DNA of 64,000 nt from Paenibacillus andongensis (GCF_025369935.1 NZ_CP104467.1:6021001-6085000); one strand, 5' to 3'. Shown: positions 1 through 9,986, numbered from the stretch's first letter. Translations and numbers: made by a program. Notes: a model not told the origin generated them from the letters alone.

Positions 1-2181
1 TCGATGCAAATAATGATTAACCGTCAGATAACCCTCTCCAGGGAATCCAGAATAAGATCCTACATACTGATCTACCTTTCTAATCTCATTTTGCATAATA
101 GCGGTTGTCTGAAAAACTTCTGTTGGAGACTGTGAGTACCGTGTTACGAATGTATCTGCATTAGGAACACCCATCGTGAAAAATTTTGAGAATCCCGATG
201 CCATGAATTCCATATACCTCTGCACCATTTCATATAACTTCGATGGCAAGGAGGCATTAGTAGCATCCATAGGAAAGTACTCGCCTTGCCACAACTTTAA
301 ATTCGGATGTGTGATTTTAGCCTGAGCATAATCGCCTAGTACATCCGTAATTTGAGCAATCCCCTGATAGCCATGTACATTATAGATGTCATAGTATCCA
401 ACATAAGTTTCTTTCAAGGCATCTCTCATCATTTGGCGATCGGCAACCATGGAGAAACCGCTCGTTGTTACATACAGTTCCAAATTATTTCCCGTTTCCG
501 TCAAATACTCTGCCTTTACCTTTTGAGCCTGTTCATGAGCAATCTTCAGCATCAGAAAATATTGTTCCGTTGTCCCCGAGAAAGATGCTGGAGAGGACGG
601 AGGATGGAAGTTCACCTCATTTACGATTTCGTAGTATTTTACTTTGCCCGCGTATCGTTTCATCGTCTGATAAACGTAATTGGTCCAATCTGCACCTGTT
701 CCGGGGATCCCATTCTGATCTTGAATATCTTTGGAAACCCAGCGCTCCGGCGAGTATTGGTAACTTGACTGAAAACCTGCAGGTGGTATCTCGCTAAAAG
801 GCGGCCTTGCTGATGCCCAGTTCGAAGGATAACCCATTACGGCCAGTACATCTATGCCAGCATCAGTTGCAGCTTTTACATATTGATCCGTATGCTCCCA
901 AGTAAAATGCCCCTTCGTCGGCTCAATTTTATTCCATTGAAAAATCTTTGCATCATCCCAAGTACGAGTTGCGCTTGTATTGATCTTCTTCCATGGCGAA
1001 ATATCGTAGCTGTAGCTGGAGTGTGTCCCGTAATAATCAGCATAGACACCATCGGTAACTGTTGTGTCGTTCGTTGGTACTTTGGAAATTGCACTTCGAT
1101 AAACGATGGCGTCCATGGAAGTTGAGCTTACCGTTGCTTCTAAGTACCACAAACCTACTAATCCGTTTAACTGCGGTAACGTCAGCTCCTCCATCCGATA
1201 GGTGCCGTCCGCCGGGACAGTAACGGTCTTCTGTTCGGTAAACGAATTACCGTATGGATCGGTCGCTTTAATATTAACGGAGTAGAGTTTATCCGTATTT
1301 CCATAATTAACTGTCATCACAGGATAAACGGCTGCTTCATTACGGTAGAAAACCTCTTTCTCACTTCGGAATGCAGGTTTGACAACGCTGTACTGAGAGG
1401 ATGTATGCCAGGGGGTAATATATTTCTCCGATTGAATGGGCTGCCCCAGTGTGGCATCCGCCAGCAGAGCCGTGTCCACACCATGGGTAAAGGTGCTAGT
1501 GCTATGCTCCAATTCATTAGCCGCTAGCGCCCGAGTGGAAATTTTCACATTGGTAATGTTATAAGGGGCTCCCCTCTCTATCATAAATTCATAGGGCATG
1601 AATTTCTCCATCACGGCATTAACCGTGGTCGGCTGGCTGGTTAGCAAGACACCGTCCTTGTAGATGGCTGTGTAACCGCCAGCGCCCATTTTCCATGTAA
1701 AAGCAAGGTTAAAGGGCTGGCCGATGACATAGTCCAGCTGGTTCGGCTGCGCGTAAGCATTCGCTTCGTCGGTGGCCACCCCATTTCTCACGAAAAATCT
1801 AAGCGGCTGATCGTATGTCGACCCCGTCGGCCTTGCTTCGAGTTTTGGGATAAGGGCACTCATTAAAGTGAATCCCGGACCACTCTGTTCGGGAATCAAT
1901 CGAAATAAGAAGTCATACTCGCTTCCAAAATCCGAATAGGGCTTATCAATACGCGCTGTCAGCTCAATTGTCCCTTCACTCGGGTTGATGATGCCCGGAG
2001 CGAAATCGCGGTACCATGTTGCAGTATTGGTGAAGTTGTCCGTTTCACCGTCTGCGGAAGCTGATGGTACGACCATCAAACACGCAGCAAGTAAGGTAGC
2101 AGATATAAGAAACATCATACATATCGATATTTTGAGCAAGCGGTATCTTCCAACTAAATCCGGAAATATTCTATACGCCAT
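1..2181 (-). CDS. Secreted clan-A glycoside hydrolase, 3' end outside window
   Basis: An open reading frame of 727 codons runs from an ATG at 2181 (ribosome binding site GGAGGTG) to the window edge without a stop, so the C-terminus is missing. The first 45 residues form a signal peptide (basic start, long hydrophobic stretch, ASA cleavage site). Residues about 45-240 look like a beta-sandwich carbohydrate-binding region. Residues about 400-700 look like a TIM-barrel glycosidase of the GH-A clan (GH39/GH5/GH10-like): WDDAKIFQWNKIEP is followed by ITNV-type strands, the acid/base candidate E522 in IVNEVN, and the nucleophile candidate E634 in WQGEYF. Family and substrate cannot be fixed by eye. 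It sits beside a YesMN pair and a sugar ABC importer, so extracellular polysaccharide breakdown is a reasonable role. Confidence 0.8.
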   Translation of the reverse strand, partial: MAYRIFPDLVGRYRLLKISICMMFLISATLLAACLMVVPSASADGETDNFTNTATWYRDFAPGIINPSEGTIELTARIDKPYSDFGSEYDFLFRLIPEQSGPGFTLMSALIPKLEARPTGSTYDQPLRFFVRNGVATDEANAYAQPNQLDYVIGQPFNLAFTWKMGAGGYTAIYKDGVLLTSQPTTVNAVMEKFMPYEFMIERGAPYNITNVKISTRALAANELEHSTSTFTHGVDTALLADATLGQPIQSEKYITPWHTSSQYSVVKPAFRSEKEVFYRNEAAVYPVMTVNYGNTDKLYSVNIKATDPYGNSFTEQKTVTVPADGTYRMEELTLPQLNGLVGLWYLEATVSSTSMDAIVYRSAISKVPTNDTTVTDGVYADYYGTHSSYSYDISPWKKINTSATRTWDDAKIFQWNKIEPTKGHFTWEHTDQYVKAATDAGIDVLAVMGYPSNWASARPPFSEIPPAGFQSSYQYSPERWVSKDIQDQNGIPGTGADWTNYVYQTMKRYAGKVKYYEIVNEVNFHPPSSPASFSGTTEQYFLMLKIAHEQAQKVKAEYLTETGNNLELYVTTSGFSMVADRQMMRDALKETYVGYYDIYNVHGYQGIAQITDVLGDYAQAKITHPNLKLWQGEYFPMDATNASLPSKLYEMVQRYMEFMASGFSKFFTMGVPNADTFVTRYSQSPTEVFQTTAIMQNEIRKVDQYVGSYSGFPGEGYLTVNHYLHR

Positions 2182-2299
2182 ACCTACACCTCCAATAAAT
2201 TGTTGTCTCTACTGAATCCAGCATAATACACCCGCTCTCAAGCTTTTTCTTTCTGCTGCGGTTCTTCAATCCCACAAGAATTCAATAAACCACCTCGTT

Positions 2300-2313
2300 T
2301 GTTAGCGCTTACA
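2300..2313 (-). promoter_or_regulatory. cre box (CcpA site)
   Basis: TGTAAGCGCTAACA on the minus strand fits the Bacillus cre consensus TGWAANCGNTNWCA at every position. It lies about 100 nt downstream of the predicted transcription start of the glycoside hydrolase gene, where CcpA would act as a roadblock. Catabolite repression is an inference. Confidence 0.75.
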
Positions 2314-2418
2314 TTTTAAGTTTTACCGAGATGCAAGTGTTGCCAAATCTTTTTAGAAAACCTAGAATCCATTCATTTAATCCGAGATACACCTCCATTC
2401 TCAAGTGGTATGGTACTC

Positions 2419-2448
2419 ATTATAAGGAAATGCACGAAGCTTGCACAA
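2419..2448 (-). promoter_or_regulatory. Candidate sigma-A promoter for glycoside hydrolase
   Basis: A perfect -10 TATAAT (2419-2424) is preceded by TTGTGC (2443-2448) with an 18-nt spacer. The -35 box matches only three of six positions, so activation by a regulator such as the adjacent YesN-type protein is plausible. Confidence 0.5.
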
Positions 2449-2530
2449 CAGGACAGAAACGCGATATGTCCGACAAAAATACGGAACTATCCCATTGGTT
2501 CTTCCTATGACGTTGCATCTGTATTGATGA

Positions 2531-4333
2531 TTACGAGTACGAGGGTGACTTTGGGATAGCTAGCATCTGAGGCTTAAGTTTCGCTACTGCTCGACAACCT
2601 GATCCTGGCTGGCTAAAAAACTGCAGACCACATTCCTCACCATAATGAACCTGGATTCGTTGATTTACACTTTTCACGCCATAACCGCGAGTTTCTATTT
2701 CTAAAACCCCCTTCAATTGCTCTTCTGTCATTCCGATACCATCATCACTTACCTCCAAATATACATATTTTTCCTGTTGATATGCCCTAACCGTGATGAT
2801 ACCCGCCTTACCTGGTTTAGGTCTAATACCATGAATGACAGCGTTCTCAACTAAAGGCTGCAGAATCATCTTGATAATCACAACGCCCGCAATCCCCTCT
2901 TCGATATCGGTCTCAAACCGGATTGCTCCGCGATAACGATAATTGATAATGTGCATATAACGGCTGACCTCTTCTACTTCCTCGGACAGTCTTATATGCT
3001 CTTTGCCCTCGTTTAGGCTGAGCCGAAGAAACTTGGCCAGGGATTCCGTAATTTCTGCAATTTCCTTCGCATCAATGCGTAGGGCACTCCATTGGATGAT
3101 ATCAAGCGTGTTGTATAGAAAATGTGGATTGATCTGCGCATACAGCAGCTTCATCTCTGTCTCCTGCTTGCTAATTTTCACCTGATACACTTCTTCTATT
3201 AATGCTTTGGTCGTCATACTCATCTGGTTAAAAGAACGCTGCAATCGAGCATACTCATCATTACCACGAATATTTGTTTCCGTTTCAAATTGTCCTACAT
3301 CGGCAAGTTTAATTAAACGAATAAGCTTCTTTAGGCGCTTAGTAATAGAGCCTGAAATGAAAAAAGCAGTAATAATGGCAAGAATCGAAACGAATGCAGC
3401 CAAGGCGAACATGAAATTTTGAATGGATCTACTATTCATGCCCAGATGCTGCTCGGTCATCAGTAGAGAAATATTCCAGTCCAACCCGCTCAACTTGCTA
3501 TTGACTGCATAATAAGTACCTAAACCGGGACCGAAATGGGTGATCCCTTCCTGACGGGTGGGCAACGAGGACAAAAACTGCTGTTCCAACTTGACATCAC
3601 CCAAGGGGAGATGCTTGACTCCGATCCTTACACCACCTGTGTGCACTAACGTTTCTGCTCCATCAGGAAGCCTTAGATCGTTAAGAATATCCCAAATGAA
3701 CTTCGAATCAAGCTCAATCATCACATAACCAAGTATTTGTTGGATATGGTTGATATCGTGAATTTCTTTAATAAAGAGCACCTCGTCTGCTTGTGCTAAT
3801 TGTAAGTGCTGAATCACATCAGCATGAAACCAGGCTTGCTTCTTGCTCTCATTCAGCAATGGCTTTATTGCAGAATCCTTTTCAAGCTCCCCTATGCTGA
3901 AAAAATTCGGATTTGCTGATAGGAATGCCGGATTGCCCTTCATAAAAAAGCTCACCTTAAGTACATTTCTTTTCCCTTCATAATTGGTAACATTTTTATT
4001 GAGCACATTGAAGAAATCGATAACTTCGGCCGAAGTCAGTTGACGTTCGGCTACAGTTTGCAATACCTTTTGAATATCATAATTACTTTGCGCCAAATCT
4101 GCGATATCATAACCCACGTCAAGTCCAAATGCTACATTCTTCTCCGCTTGCTTAAGCGCTTCTAGATACGCGTTTCCGGTTTGCTCCACAACCGACTTGT
4201 GAATCGTTGTATAGGTGAAATAAACCAGCAAGAAAACCGGAACAATGATCAGAATTAAATAGGAGAAGACTAGTTTCGTGCGCAAATTGAGATTGTAATA
4301 GAACCCGCTCAGTACATCCGCTAATTTTCTCAT
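2531..4333 (-). CDS. YesM-type sensor histidine kinase
   Basis: A 600-residue membrane sensor kinase. Membrane segments lie at about 20-42 and 305-327, enclosing an extracellular sensing domain of roughly 260 residues. A HAMP linker follows (about 328-380), then the His_kinase family motif QINPHFLYNTL with phospho-acceptor H404, then a HATPase domain with an N box (PLVENAVIHG) and G box (DDGIGM). The ATG overlaps the stop of the response regulator gene by one base, so the two are translationally coupled. In Paenibacillus and Bacillus such pairs usually sense plant or bacterial glycan fragments and control a neighbouring sugar importer. The ABC genes just upstream are the likely targets. Confidence 0.92.
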   Translation of the reverse strand: MRKLADVLSGFYYNLNLRTKLVFSYLILIIVPVFLLVYFTYTTIHKSVVEQTGNAYLEALKQAEKNVAFGLDVGYDIADLAQSNYDIQKVLQTVAERQLTSAEVIDFFNVLNKNVTNYEGKRNVLKVSFFMKGNPAFLSANPNFFSIGELEKDSAIKPLLNESKKQAWFHADVIQHLQLAQADEVLFIKEIHDINHIQQILGYVMIELDSKFIWDILNDLRLPDGAETLVHTGGVRIGVKHLPLGDVKLEQQFLSSLPTRQEGITHFGPGLGTYYAVNSKLSGLDWNISLLMTEQHLGMNSRSIQNFMFALAAFVSILAIITAFFISGSITKRLKKLIRLIKLADVGQFETETNIRGNDEYARLQRSFNQMSMTTKALIEEVYQVKISKQETEMKLLYAQINPHFLYNTLDIIQWSALRIDAKEIAEITESLAKFLRLSLNEGKEHIRLSEEVEEVSRYMHIINYRYRGAIRFETDIEEGIAGVVIIKMILQPLVENAVIHGIRPKPGKAGIITVRAYQQEKYVYLEVSDDGIGMTEEQLKGVLEIETRGYGVKSVNQRIQVHYGEECGLQFFSQPGSGCRAVAKLKPQMLAIPKSPSYS

Positions 4334-5424
4334 CAGCCACGCTCCCGAAATTGTACAGGAATAACACCCACCAACTTTTTAAATATTTTCGTAAAATAAT
4401 AAGTATCTTGATACCCGACTAGATTAGCTACTTCGTATATTTTAATTGCGGGATCACGTAGTAACTCCTGAGCCTTCTCAAGTCTCACCATCGTGATATA
4501 TTCATTAATCGTTTGACCCGTTTCTTTTTTAAATAACCCCTGAAGATGGCCAGATGACATATATACCTCTTCCGCAAGTTGTTGAATCGTTAGGTTTTGA
4601 TTGTAGCTCTTCCGTATAATCGCCTCAACACTGCGAATTACTTTACGCGATTTATTGTTGCGCGATTCATTGACGATTTGTTCGATGTGAAGAAACTTTT
4701 CGAATACAAATGTCTCTATCTCGGTGCTGCTCTGCATCATTCTAAATTGCTGCAGTGAATCCTGCATCTCTTTGACCGCTTCATGTCCGATGATGGCAGC
4801 TGCAGAACGAAAAGCTTTGATAAGAAGCTCACTGCAAAGGATGGCCAGAATCAGTATACTGTCCATTTTGTAGAGCCGAATGGAAGCAAAAAACTGCTTT
4901 AACTCGTCGATTAGTGTTTCAGTCAATCCGCTGCCGGTCAGCTTAACGATACGTTCTCTTAAATCTACAATGATCGTAAGCTCTGCAGGTGCAGTACTGT
5001 CCACATAATAATGGCTGATATCGTCCTTAAGCCGTTTATACTCGCGTTCCTTTTCCATTCTACCGATTACTTTGCCAACAACCTGCATCATCTCTTCACG
5101 ATTGAAAGGCTTTAGCAAATAATCAATTGCATCCAATTTTATCGAGGCTTTCACATATTGGATATCTTGATGTGCACTAATCATAATGACCATGAGATCA
5201 GGGAATTCGATTTTCAGCGCCTCTACAAGCTTAATACCATCCATGCCTGGCATGACAACATCGGTTATGACTAAATCCGGAACGATCGTCCGAGCGATTC
5301 TCAAGGCTTCTGCACCATCCTCGGCTTCACCGGCAATTATAATTCCCAAACTTTTCCAGTCAATTAAATCCCTTAAACCTTCTCTGGTAATATAATCATC
5401 ATCGACAAGCAGTAATTTGTGCAT
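4333..5424 (-). CDS. YesN-type response regulator, AraC output
   Basis: A 363-residue response regulator. The N-terminal receiver domain has the acidic pocket VDDD and phospho-acceptor D55 (ITDVVMPG), with the conserved lysine in YLLKPF. A linker of about 130 residues follows. The C-terminal 100 residues are an AraC/XylS double helix-turn-helix (LTIQQLAEEVYMSSGHLQG, then IYEVANLVGYQDTYYFTKIF). The start has GGAGG 7 nt upstream. It pairs with the YesM kinase directly downstream and probably activates the sugar import and hydrolase genes around it. Confidence 0.93.
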   Translation of the reverse strand: MHKLLLVDDDYITREGLRDLIDWKSLGIIIAGEAEDGAEALRIARTIVPDLVITDVVMPGMDGIKLVEALKIEFPDLMVIMISAHQDIQYVKASIKLDAIDYLLKPFNREEMMQVVGKVIGRMEKEREYKRLKDDISHYYVDSTAPAELTIIVDLRERIVKLTGSGLTETLIDELKQFFASIRLYKMDSILILAILCSELLIKAFRSAAAIIGHEAVKEMQDSLQQFRMMQSSTEIETFVFEKFLHIEQIVNESRNNKSRKVIRSVEAIIRKSYNQNLTIQQLAEEVYMSSGHLQGLFKKETGQTINEYITMVRLEKAQELLRDPAIKIYEVANLVGYQDTYYFTKIFKKLVGVIPVQFRERG

Positions 5425-5508
5425 AAATCAACCTCCAATGATTAGCTTGAGGTGCTAATAAAACAATACACTAGATTGACCATCAGATATAGCTAAAATT
5501 ATCGCAAA

Positions 5509-5542
5509 AAAGTATAGAGAGGCACACGCCCCCCTATACTTT
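5509..5542 (-). terminator. Intrinsic terminator after solute-binding protein gene
   Basis: On the minus strand a 9-bp stem AAAGTATAG/CTATACTTT encloses a G-rich loop and runs into a T stretch. It ends the ABC transporter transcript before the YesN/YesM genes, so the regulators probably have their own promoter in 5425-5508. Confidence 0.75.
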
Positions 5543-5557
5543 CAAATCCACGTCCGC

Positions 5558-7186
5558 TTATTTTTTGGTAAGATTGTTATAAAGTGCTTTGCCAGTTTTC
5601 GTAAACCAATCCTGGGAGGCATTGATGACTTCCTGTCTGCCGTTTGCATCCGCTTTTTTGAAATATTCATCTATTGCACTGATGGGGAGCGCCCCATTAA
5701 TGATCTTGGATACATACTCATTACGTAGATCCATCAGCGCTCTGCCTTTGGATAGCTCCGCATCCGTCTGCGGTCTATAGTAATTAATATTGAACACAAT
5801 ATCATGGGGTCCAGCTGCCACATAGGAATTCATGTCTGGATTGAGGCCTGCAAGTATCGCATTGGGCAGCCAGATTTCTGGAGTCGTCCACATTCTATAA
5901 TATAATTTATAAATAATTTGATCATAAATGGGTTTGATAGGTACTAAATTACCGCTTGCATCCTTATTGTAATGAACGCCTTCCTTACCATAGTTGATGA
6001 ATAATTGCAAATCTTTGTCCTTCAGATATGTATTCAGTAAATCAATCGCTTCATTTTTATTTTTTGCATTCTTCGGAACCATATAATAGTTGGATACTGG
6101 TGCTGGAATGATATAGCCCTTTTGCCCGTCTTTCCCCTCAATTGGCGGCATATACATGAGCTTGGCATTCGGGTCTGTTTTGACCAACGCAGGACGGAAC
6201 CCATTAGGCTCATAATAGCCAAAGTATCCAGAAGCTGCTTTACCTGATGATATTTTCTCCGCAACCTGCTGCGATTTGTTGAACAAATATTCGTTGTCTA
6301 TAAGCCCTTCTTTGTACAGCTTAGCCAAGTACGTGAGCATATCTTTTAAATAGGCATCTTGTGCATCTATCAACTTTCCGTCTTTGACAATGAACGGCAC
6401 AGCAAGGTTGTTTAAGCCGGATAAACCAAATGCACCTGTAATTACATCTAAACCGTCCAATGGATTCCCATTGTTTCCAGCAGAAGCTACATATGGAATT
6501 GTACCTTTGCCACTTGGATCCTTATCCTTGATTGTTTTTAGAAACGTATACAAGTCATCGAGATTTTTCGGAGCCGACAAGCCTAGCTTATCCACCCAAT
6601 CCTGTCTAACCAAGAAACCGCTTCCTAAATCCTGGTCTTTATATTTTTGAAAAGGTGAAGCCGGTATGGCAAGCTTTGCCCCGTCTAAGGTTACAGCAGC
6701 CCATGCGTTGTCAGTTACGTGCTTTTCAATCTCACTGCCAAACTGTTTGACCAGAGGTTCAACGGGTGTGAGCGCACCTTGTGCACTGAATCTCTTGAAG
6801 ATCGTCAAATCATTCGTATAAATAAGATCGTATACATCACCTGATGCAAACATCAAATTGTATTTATCAAGCTGGCTTGCTGCTGGAATAATTGTCCACT
6901 CTACATTTTTATAGCCTGTTTTCTCTTTAATTGCGTTTAAAAACTGGTTATCACTTTCACTTGCGCCTTGTTCGAATCCTTTGACTCCACTATTGCTTGG
7001 AACTGCAATGCGAATTTTAGCGTCTTTATCAAGCTTAGGCGTTGCAACAGCATTCGTCTCTTTATCTGTAGCTGTAGTACCTTTCTCTCCTGTTGTCTCT
7101 TTTGTTTGGCTGCAAGCGGTAAGTAACACCAGTGTAAGCGCTAACAAAACAGATACAACCTTTGTGTAAGTGAAACCCCTTTTCAT
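5558..7186 (-). CDS. Sugar ABC transporter substrate-binding lipoprotein
   Basis: A 542-residue extracellular solute-binding protein of the large family-1 type common in Paenibacillus (LplA-like). The signal peptide ends in a lipobox LTAC with lipidated C25, followed by a short Ser/Thr-rich tether. The body shows typical binding-protein features (repeated Asp/Gly loops and a tryptophan-rich C-terminal half). GGGGG lies 8 nt before the ATG. Two permease genes lie upstream in the same orientation, giving the permease-permease-binding protein order usual for these importers. An ATPase gene is absent; such systems commonly share an MsmX-type ATPase encoded elsewhere. The ligand is unknown, but an oligosaccharide is likely. 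Confidence 0.9.
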   Translation of the reverse strand: MKRGFTYTKVVSVLLALTLVLLTACSQTKETTGEKGTTATDKETNAVATPKLDKDAKIRIAVPSNSGVKGFEQGASESDNQFLNAIKEKTGYKNVEWTIIPAASQLDKYNLMFASGDVYDLIYTNDLTIFKRFSAQGALTPVEPLVKQFGSEIEKHVTDNAWAAVTLDGAKLAIPASPFQKYKDQDLGSGFLVRQDWVDKLGLSAPKNLDDLYTFLKTIKDKDPSGKGTIPYVASAGNNGNPLDGLDVITGAFGLSGLNNLAVPFIVKDGKLIDAQDAYLKDMLTYLAKLYKEGLIDNEYLFNKSQQVAEKISSGKAASGYFGYYEPNGFRPALVKTDPNAKLMYMPPIEGKDGQKGYIIPAPVSNYYMVPKNAKNKNEAIDLLNTYLKDKDLQLFINYGKEGVHYNKDASGNLVPIKPIYDQIIYKLYYRMWTTPEIWLPNAILAGLNPDMNSYVAAGPHDIVFNINYYRPQTDAELSKGRALMDLRNEYVSKIINGALPISAIDEYFKKADANGRQEVINASQDWFTKTGKALYNNLTKK

Positions 7187-7208
7187 TTTTCATTCCCCCA
7201 ATTAACGA

Positions 7209-8084
7209 TTATTGTTTAACAGCGCCTAGCGTCAATCCAGCTACAAAATATTTTTGCAAGAAAGGATATACAAGCAAGATTGGCAACGAGGAGATAAAGA
7301 TCGCAGTAGCTCTGAACGTTTCTGAGGCAATATGGGCAAGTACCTCCGAATTATCTGTACCATTCTGGGTGGCGGCAGAAATGACATTTTGCAAAAATAA
7401 GGGTAAAACCATGACATTCTTTTTTGTTAGATACATGAGCGGGTCCATGTAACTGTTCCAAATACTAACGGCCGAAAAAATCGCGATAGTTGCAAGTATT
7501 GGTTTAGATAAAGGGAACATGATACGAAACAGCACGGTTAGATTGCCAGCTCCGTCTATTCTTGCCGATTCTTCTAGGCTAGACGGTAGCGATTCAAAAT
7601 AGTTGCGAATCAGAATTAGGTTAAACACACTTACCATACCTGGAATAACAAGCACGAGTAAATTATTCATTAAGCCAGTTTCCTTATAGATCAAATAGGT
7701 TGGAACCAAGCCGCCATTAAACATCATCGTAAGCACATACATGATATTGATCATCTTGTGTCCAGGTAATTGCTTTCTGGAAATGGCATACCCAACACAC
7801 GCGGTAAAAAACACTTGCACCAACGTGCCTACAATTGTGACGAATAGGCTGTTTCGGAAAGCAGTGCGAAAATCAATTGCTGAAATTAAAGCTTTATAAG
7901 CATCGAAGTGAAAACCCTTCGGCCATAAGCTAACCTGTCCGCTAATTACATAGGTCTCGTCACTAACCGATTTCGCAAATAAGGTGACATAGGGCAGTAA
8001 ACATATTAAACTTATTGCGATTAATAAGCAGTAATTAAAGATGGTAAATACCTTTTCTCCATGAGACATTCTTTTGTCGAACAT
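7209..8084 (-). CDS. Carbohydrate ABC permease (LplC/YtcP-like)
   Basis: A 291-residue inner-membrane permease with about six transmembrane helices. It carries the MalG-type EAA loop (LEESARIDGAGNLTVLFRIMFPLSKP, residues about 170-195) that docks on the ATPase. The binding-protein start lies 22 nt downstream and the partner permease 21 nt upstream, so the three form one operon. AGAGGGA lies 8 nt before the ATG. Confidence 0.92.
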   Translation of the reverse strand: MFDKRMSHGEKVFTIFNYCLLIAISLICLLPYVTLFAKSVSDETYVISGQVSLWPKGFHFDAYKALISAIDFRTAFRNSLFVTIVGTLVQVFFTACVGYAISRKQLPGHKMINIMYVLTMMFNGGLVPTYLIYKETGLMNNLLVLVIPGMVSVFNLILIRNYFESLPSSLEESARIDGAGNLTVLFRIMFPLSKPILATIAIFSAVSIWNSYMDPLMYLTKKNVMVLPLFLQNVISAATQNGTDNSEVLAHIASETFRATAIFISSLPILLVYPFLQKYFVAGLTLGAVKQ

Positions 8085-8105
8085 GGGTTGAATCCCTCTT
8101 TTCAG

Positions 8106-9032
8106 CTACCAGATTCCACGGTTGGAGTATTTGCTGCTGACCTTGTTCGCAATGATCAACAATATGAAGCCAATAACGGAAGTAAACATCCCGACAGCAG
8201 TTGTATAGCTGTAGCTGGCATTAAGTATGCCTTCTCTGTACACAAAGGTACCAATAACATCGCCCACTTTATAGACAAGTGGATTATAGAATAACAATAC
8301 TTGCTCTGTATCGCTACCCAACATTTGAGATATGCGAAGTATGATAATGAATACGATTGTACTTGCGATTCCGGGAAGTGTAATATGCCAGATTTGCTTC
8401 AGTTTTCCGGCTCCATCGACTTCAGCTGCTGCATAAAGTTCCGGATCAATCGAGGTAAGAGCCGCTAGATAAATAATAGCACTCCACCCTGTTTCCTTCC
8501 ATGCGGTTGAGGTTACCAGCACGCTGCGGAAAAACCGCTCATCTCCGAGAAACTGAATCGGCGATATGCCGAGAGAGCGAAGCAGCGAGTTGACAATCCC
8601 CGTGCTTGGCGACAATATATCGACGAAAATCCCAGCGATCACAACCCATGAAAGAAAGTGAGGAAGATAGGTCAGTGTCTGTGTTATTCGCTTCACAAAC
8701 CCTTTCCTCACCTCATTGAGCAGCAATGCCAATATAATGGGCAGCGGAAATTGAAAAATCAATTTGTACAAATTGATTAAAAGTGTATTACCCAGAACAC
8801 TCAAAAATTTCGGGTCTGAGAAAAGCACCCTAAAATTATCTAATCCCACCCATTTGCTAGCCATAAAGCCATCGAAAACTTTATAATTTTTAAAAGCGAG
8901 TGCTACTCCAACCATAGGGACGTAGCTGTAAACTAGCAAAACCAGCAAAGGAATTGCTATGAGCATATAGAGATCCCAATGTTGAATGATTCTTTTCGAC
9001 AGGTTATTCTTTTTACTAGGTGCCAATCCCAT
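8106..9032 (-). CDS. Carbohydrate ABC permease (LplB-like)
   Basis: A permease of about 308 residues with six predicted transmembrane helices and the MalF-type EAA loop (ELYAAAEVDGAGKLKQIW). The ATG at 9032 was preferred because AGGAG sits 8 nt upstream. An ATG at 9038 is too close to that site, and the open frame extends to a TTG at 9086 without a better signal. It pairs with the LplC-like permease downstream. The N-terminal sequence MGLAPSKKNNLSKRI is short and basic, as is usual for this family. Confidence 0.9.
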   Translation of the reverse strand: MGLAPSKKNNLSKRIIQHWDLYMLIAIPLLVLLVYSYVPMVGVALAFKNYKVFDGFMASKWVGLDNFRVLFSDPKFLSVLGNTLLINLYKLIFQFPLPIILALLLNEVRKGFVKRITQTLTYLPHFLSWVVIAGIFVDILSPSTGIVNSLLRSLGISPIQFLGDERFFRSVLVTSTAWKETGWSAIIYLAALTSIDPELYAAAEVDGAGKLKQIWHITLPGIASTIVFIIILRISQMLGSDTEQVLLFYNPLVYKVGDVIGTFVYREGILNASYSYTTAVGMFTSVIGFILLIIANKVSSKYSNRGIW

Positions 9033-9218
9033 ATCCATAGCTCCTAGCATGTGCTGTTCTGTTATCCTTGCCAAGGTACACCTCAATTCTCCTCTGGTAT
9101 ATCTTAATTATATGGATATACCGTAAGCCCTAGCAACCAGACAAGAACGAGAAATCTATGACAATCATGCGGAGTTATGATGTGGAGGCATGGTATGGTA
9201 TATACGATTACGATGGCA

Positions 9219-9986
9219 CTATAGGAAATAGTAGTGACTCTTATCCTTGTCCAGCAAGGAATACCGTTGAAAATGCTGATAATGCGCGTTGTACAACTGC
9301 CCATTCTTAGCTGGCGAGTAGGTCAAATACAGCTGTTTACGGCTGTGCTCTGATGTATTCACACCGCTCTGATGCGGTGTAAAAGAGTGAAACAGAATCA
9401 TATCACCAGGATTGGTTTCCACAATCTCCCCAGTTTTGAGATCAATTTCAGCCATCTCTTTGGCATTCATGCCTCGTAATTCTCCTATATCGGAACGAAG
9501 GTGATGATGGTAACCCGGGAATAGTTCAAGCCCGCCATTAACCACTGTCGCTCCGTCTATGGCCACCATCACACTGATAAGTCCTTCTATTGAAAAACCC
9601 TGCCACCAAGCAGCATCCTGATGCATCGCATAACCATTTGCTCCAGGCAGCTTAAAAATCAATTTATCTTTAAACAATAGCGGTTCATCCAAATAAATAT
9701 CACGCAAGGGTGCCAAAATACGTTCATCTCGAACCAAATTATCAAATACCGCGGAAATGTCATGGACGGGATCTAAACGCTCGATCTTAACTTCTCCGTT
9801 CGCATAACGCTTATGTCCTGCTCGGATATTATGGATATCCGTATATTGACTGAGTGTGAGCAGCTTATCACATTCTACTTGCAGCACCTTAGCCTCCTGT
9901 TCGCTAAATACATTACGCAGAACGAGATACCCTTTGTCCTTGTAGCTCTGAATTTGCTCATTAGAAAGAATGTTTATCCTTTTCAT
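9219..9986 (-). CDS. Phytanoyl-CoA dioxygenase (PhyH) family protein
   Basis: A 255-residue member of the Fe(II)/2-oxoglutarate dioxygenase PhyH family. The metal triad is visible as H122-x-D124 (MHQDAAWW) and H205 (FTPHQSG), with R216 as the likely 2-oxoglutarate anchor. It would hydroxylate a small molecule in the cytoplasm, with no signal peptide or membrane segment seen. It lies upstream of the sugar importer in the same direction and divergent from an AraC regulator, so it may act on the imported compound. The substrate cannot be predicted. Many PhyH proteins in Paenibacillus sugar loci are uncharacterised. Confidence 0.85.
   Translation of the reverse strand: MKRINILSNEQIQSYKDKGYLVLRNVFSEQEAKVLQVECDKLLTLSQYTDIHNIRAGHKRYANGEVKIERLDPVHDISAVFDNLVRDERILAPLRDIYLDEPLLFKDKLIFKLPGANGYAMHQDAAWWQGFSIEGLISVMVAIDGATVVNGGLELFPGYHHHLRSDIGELRGMNAKEMAEIDLKTGEIVETNPGDMILFHSFTPHQSGVNTSEHSRKQLYLTYSPAKNGQLYNAHYQHFQRYSLLDKDKSHYYFL

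Larger units (their letters stand above)
2182..2530. other. Leader and promoter region of the glycoside hydrolase gene
   Basis: This 349-nt gap separates the hydrolase start from the end of the sensor kinase gene. On the minus strand it holds a sigma-A-like promoter (2419-2448) and a perfect cre box (2300-2313). If that promoter is used, the transcript has an untranslated leader of about 230 nt. No ORF of useful size and no clear riboswitch was recognised. Confidence 0.6.

Noticed and set aside
2050-2181. Lipoprotein signal in the glycoside hydrolase (LAAC)
   Set aside because: The cysteine lies inside the hydrophobic core with more hydrophobic residues after it and a good ASA signal-peptidase I site further on, so ordinary secretion is more likely.
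8106-9086. TTG start at 9086 for the LplB-like permease
   Set aside because: The added 18 residues have no similarity to permease N-termini and the upstream GAGGAG is only 2 nt from the TTG, whereas AGGAG is well placed for the ATG at 9032.
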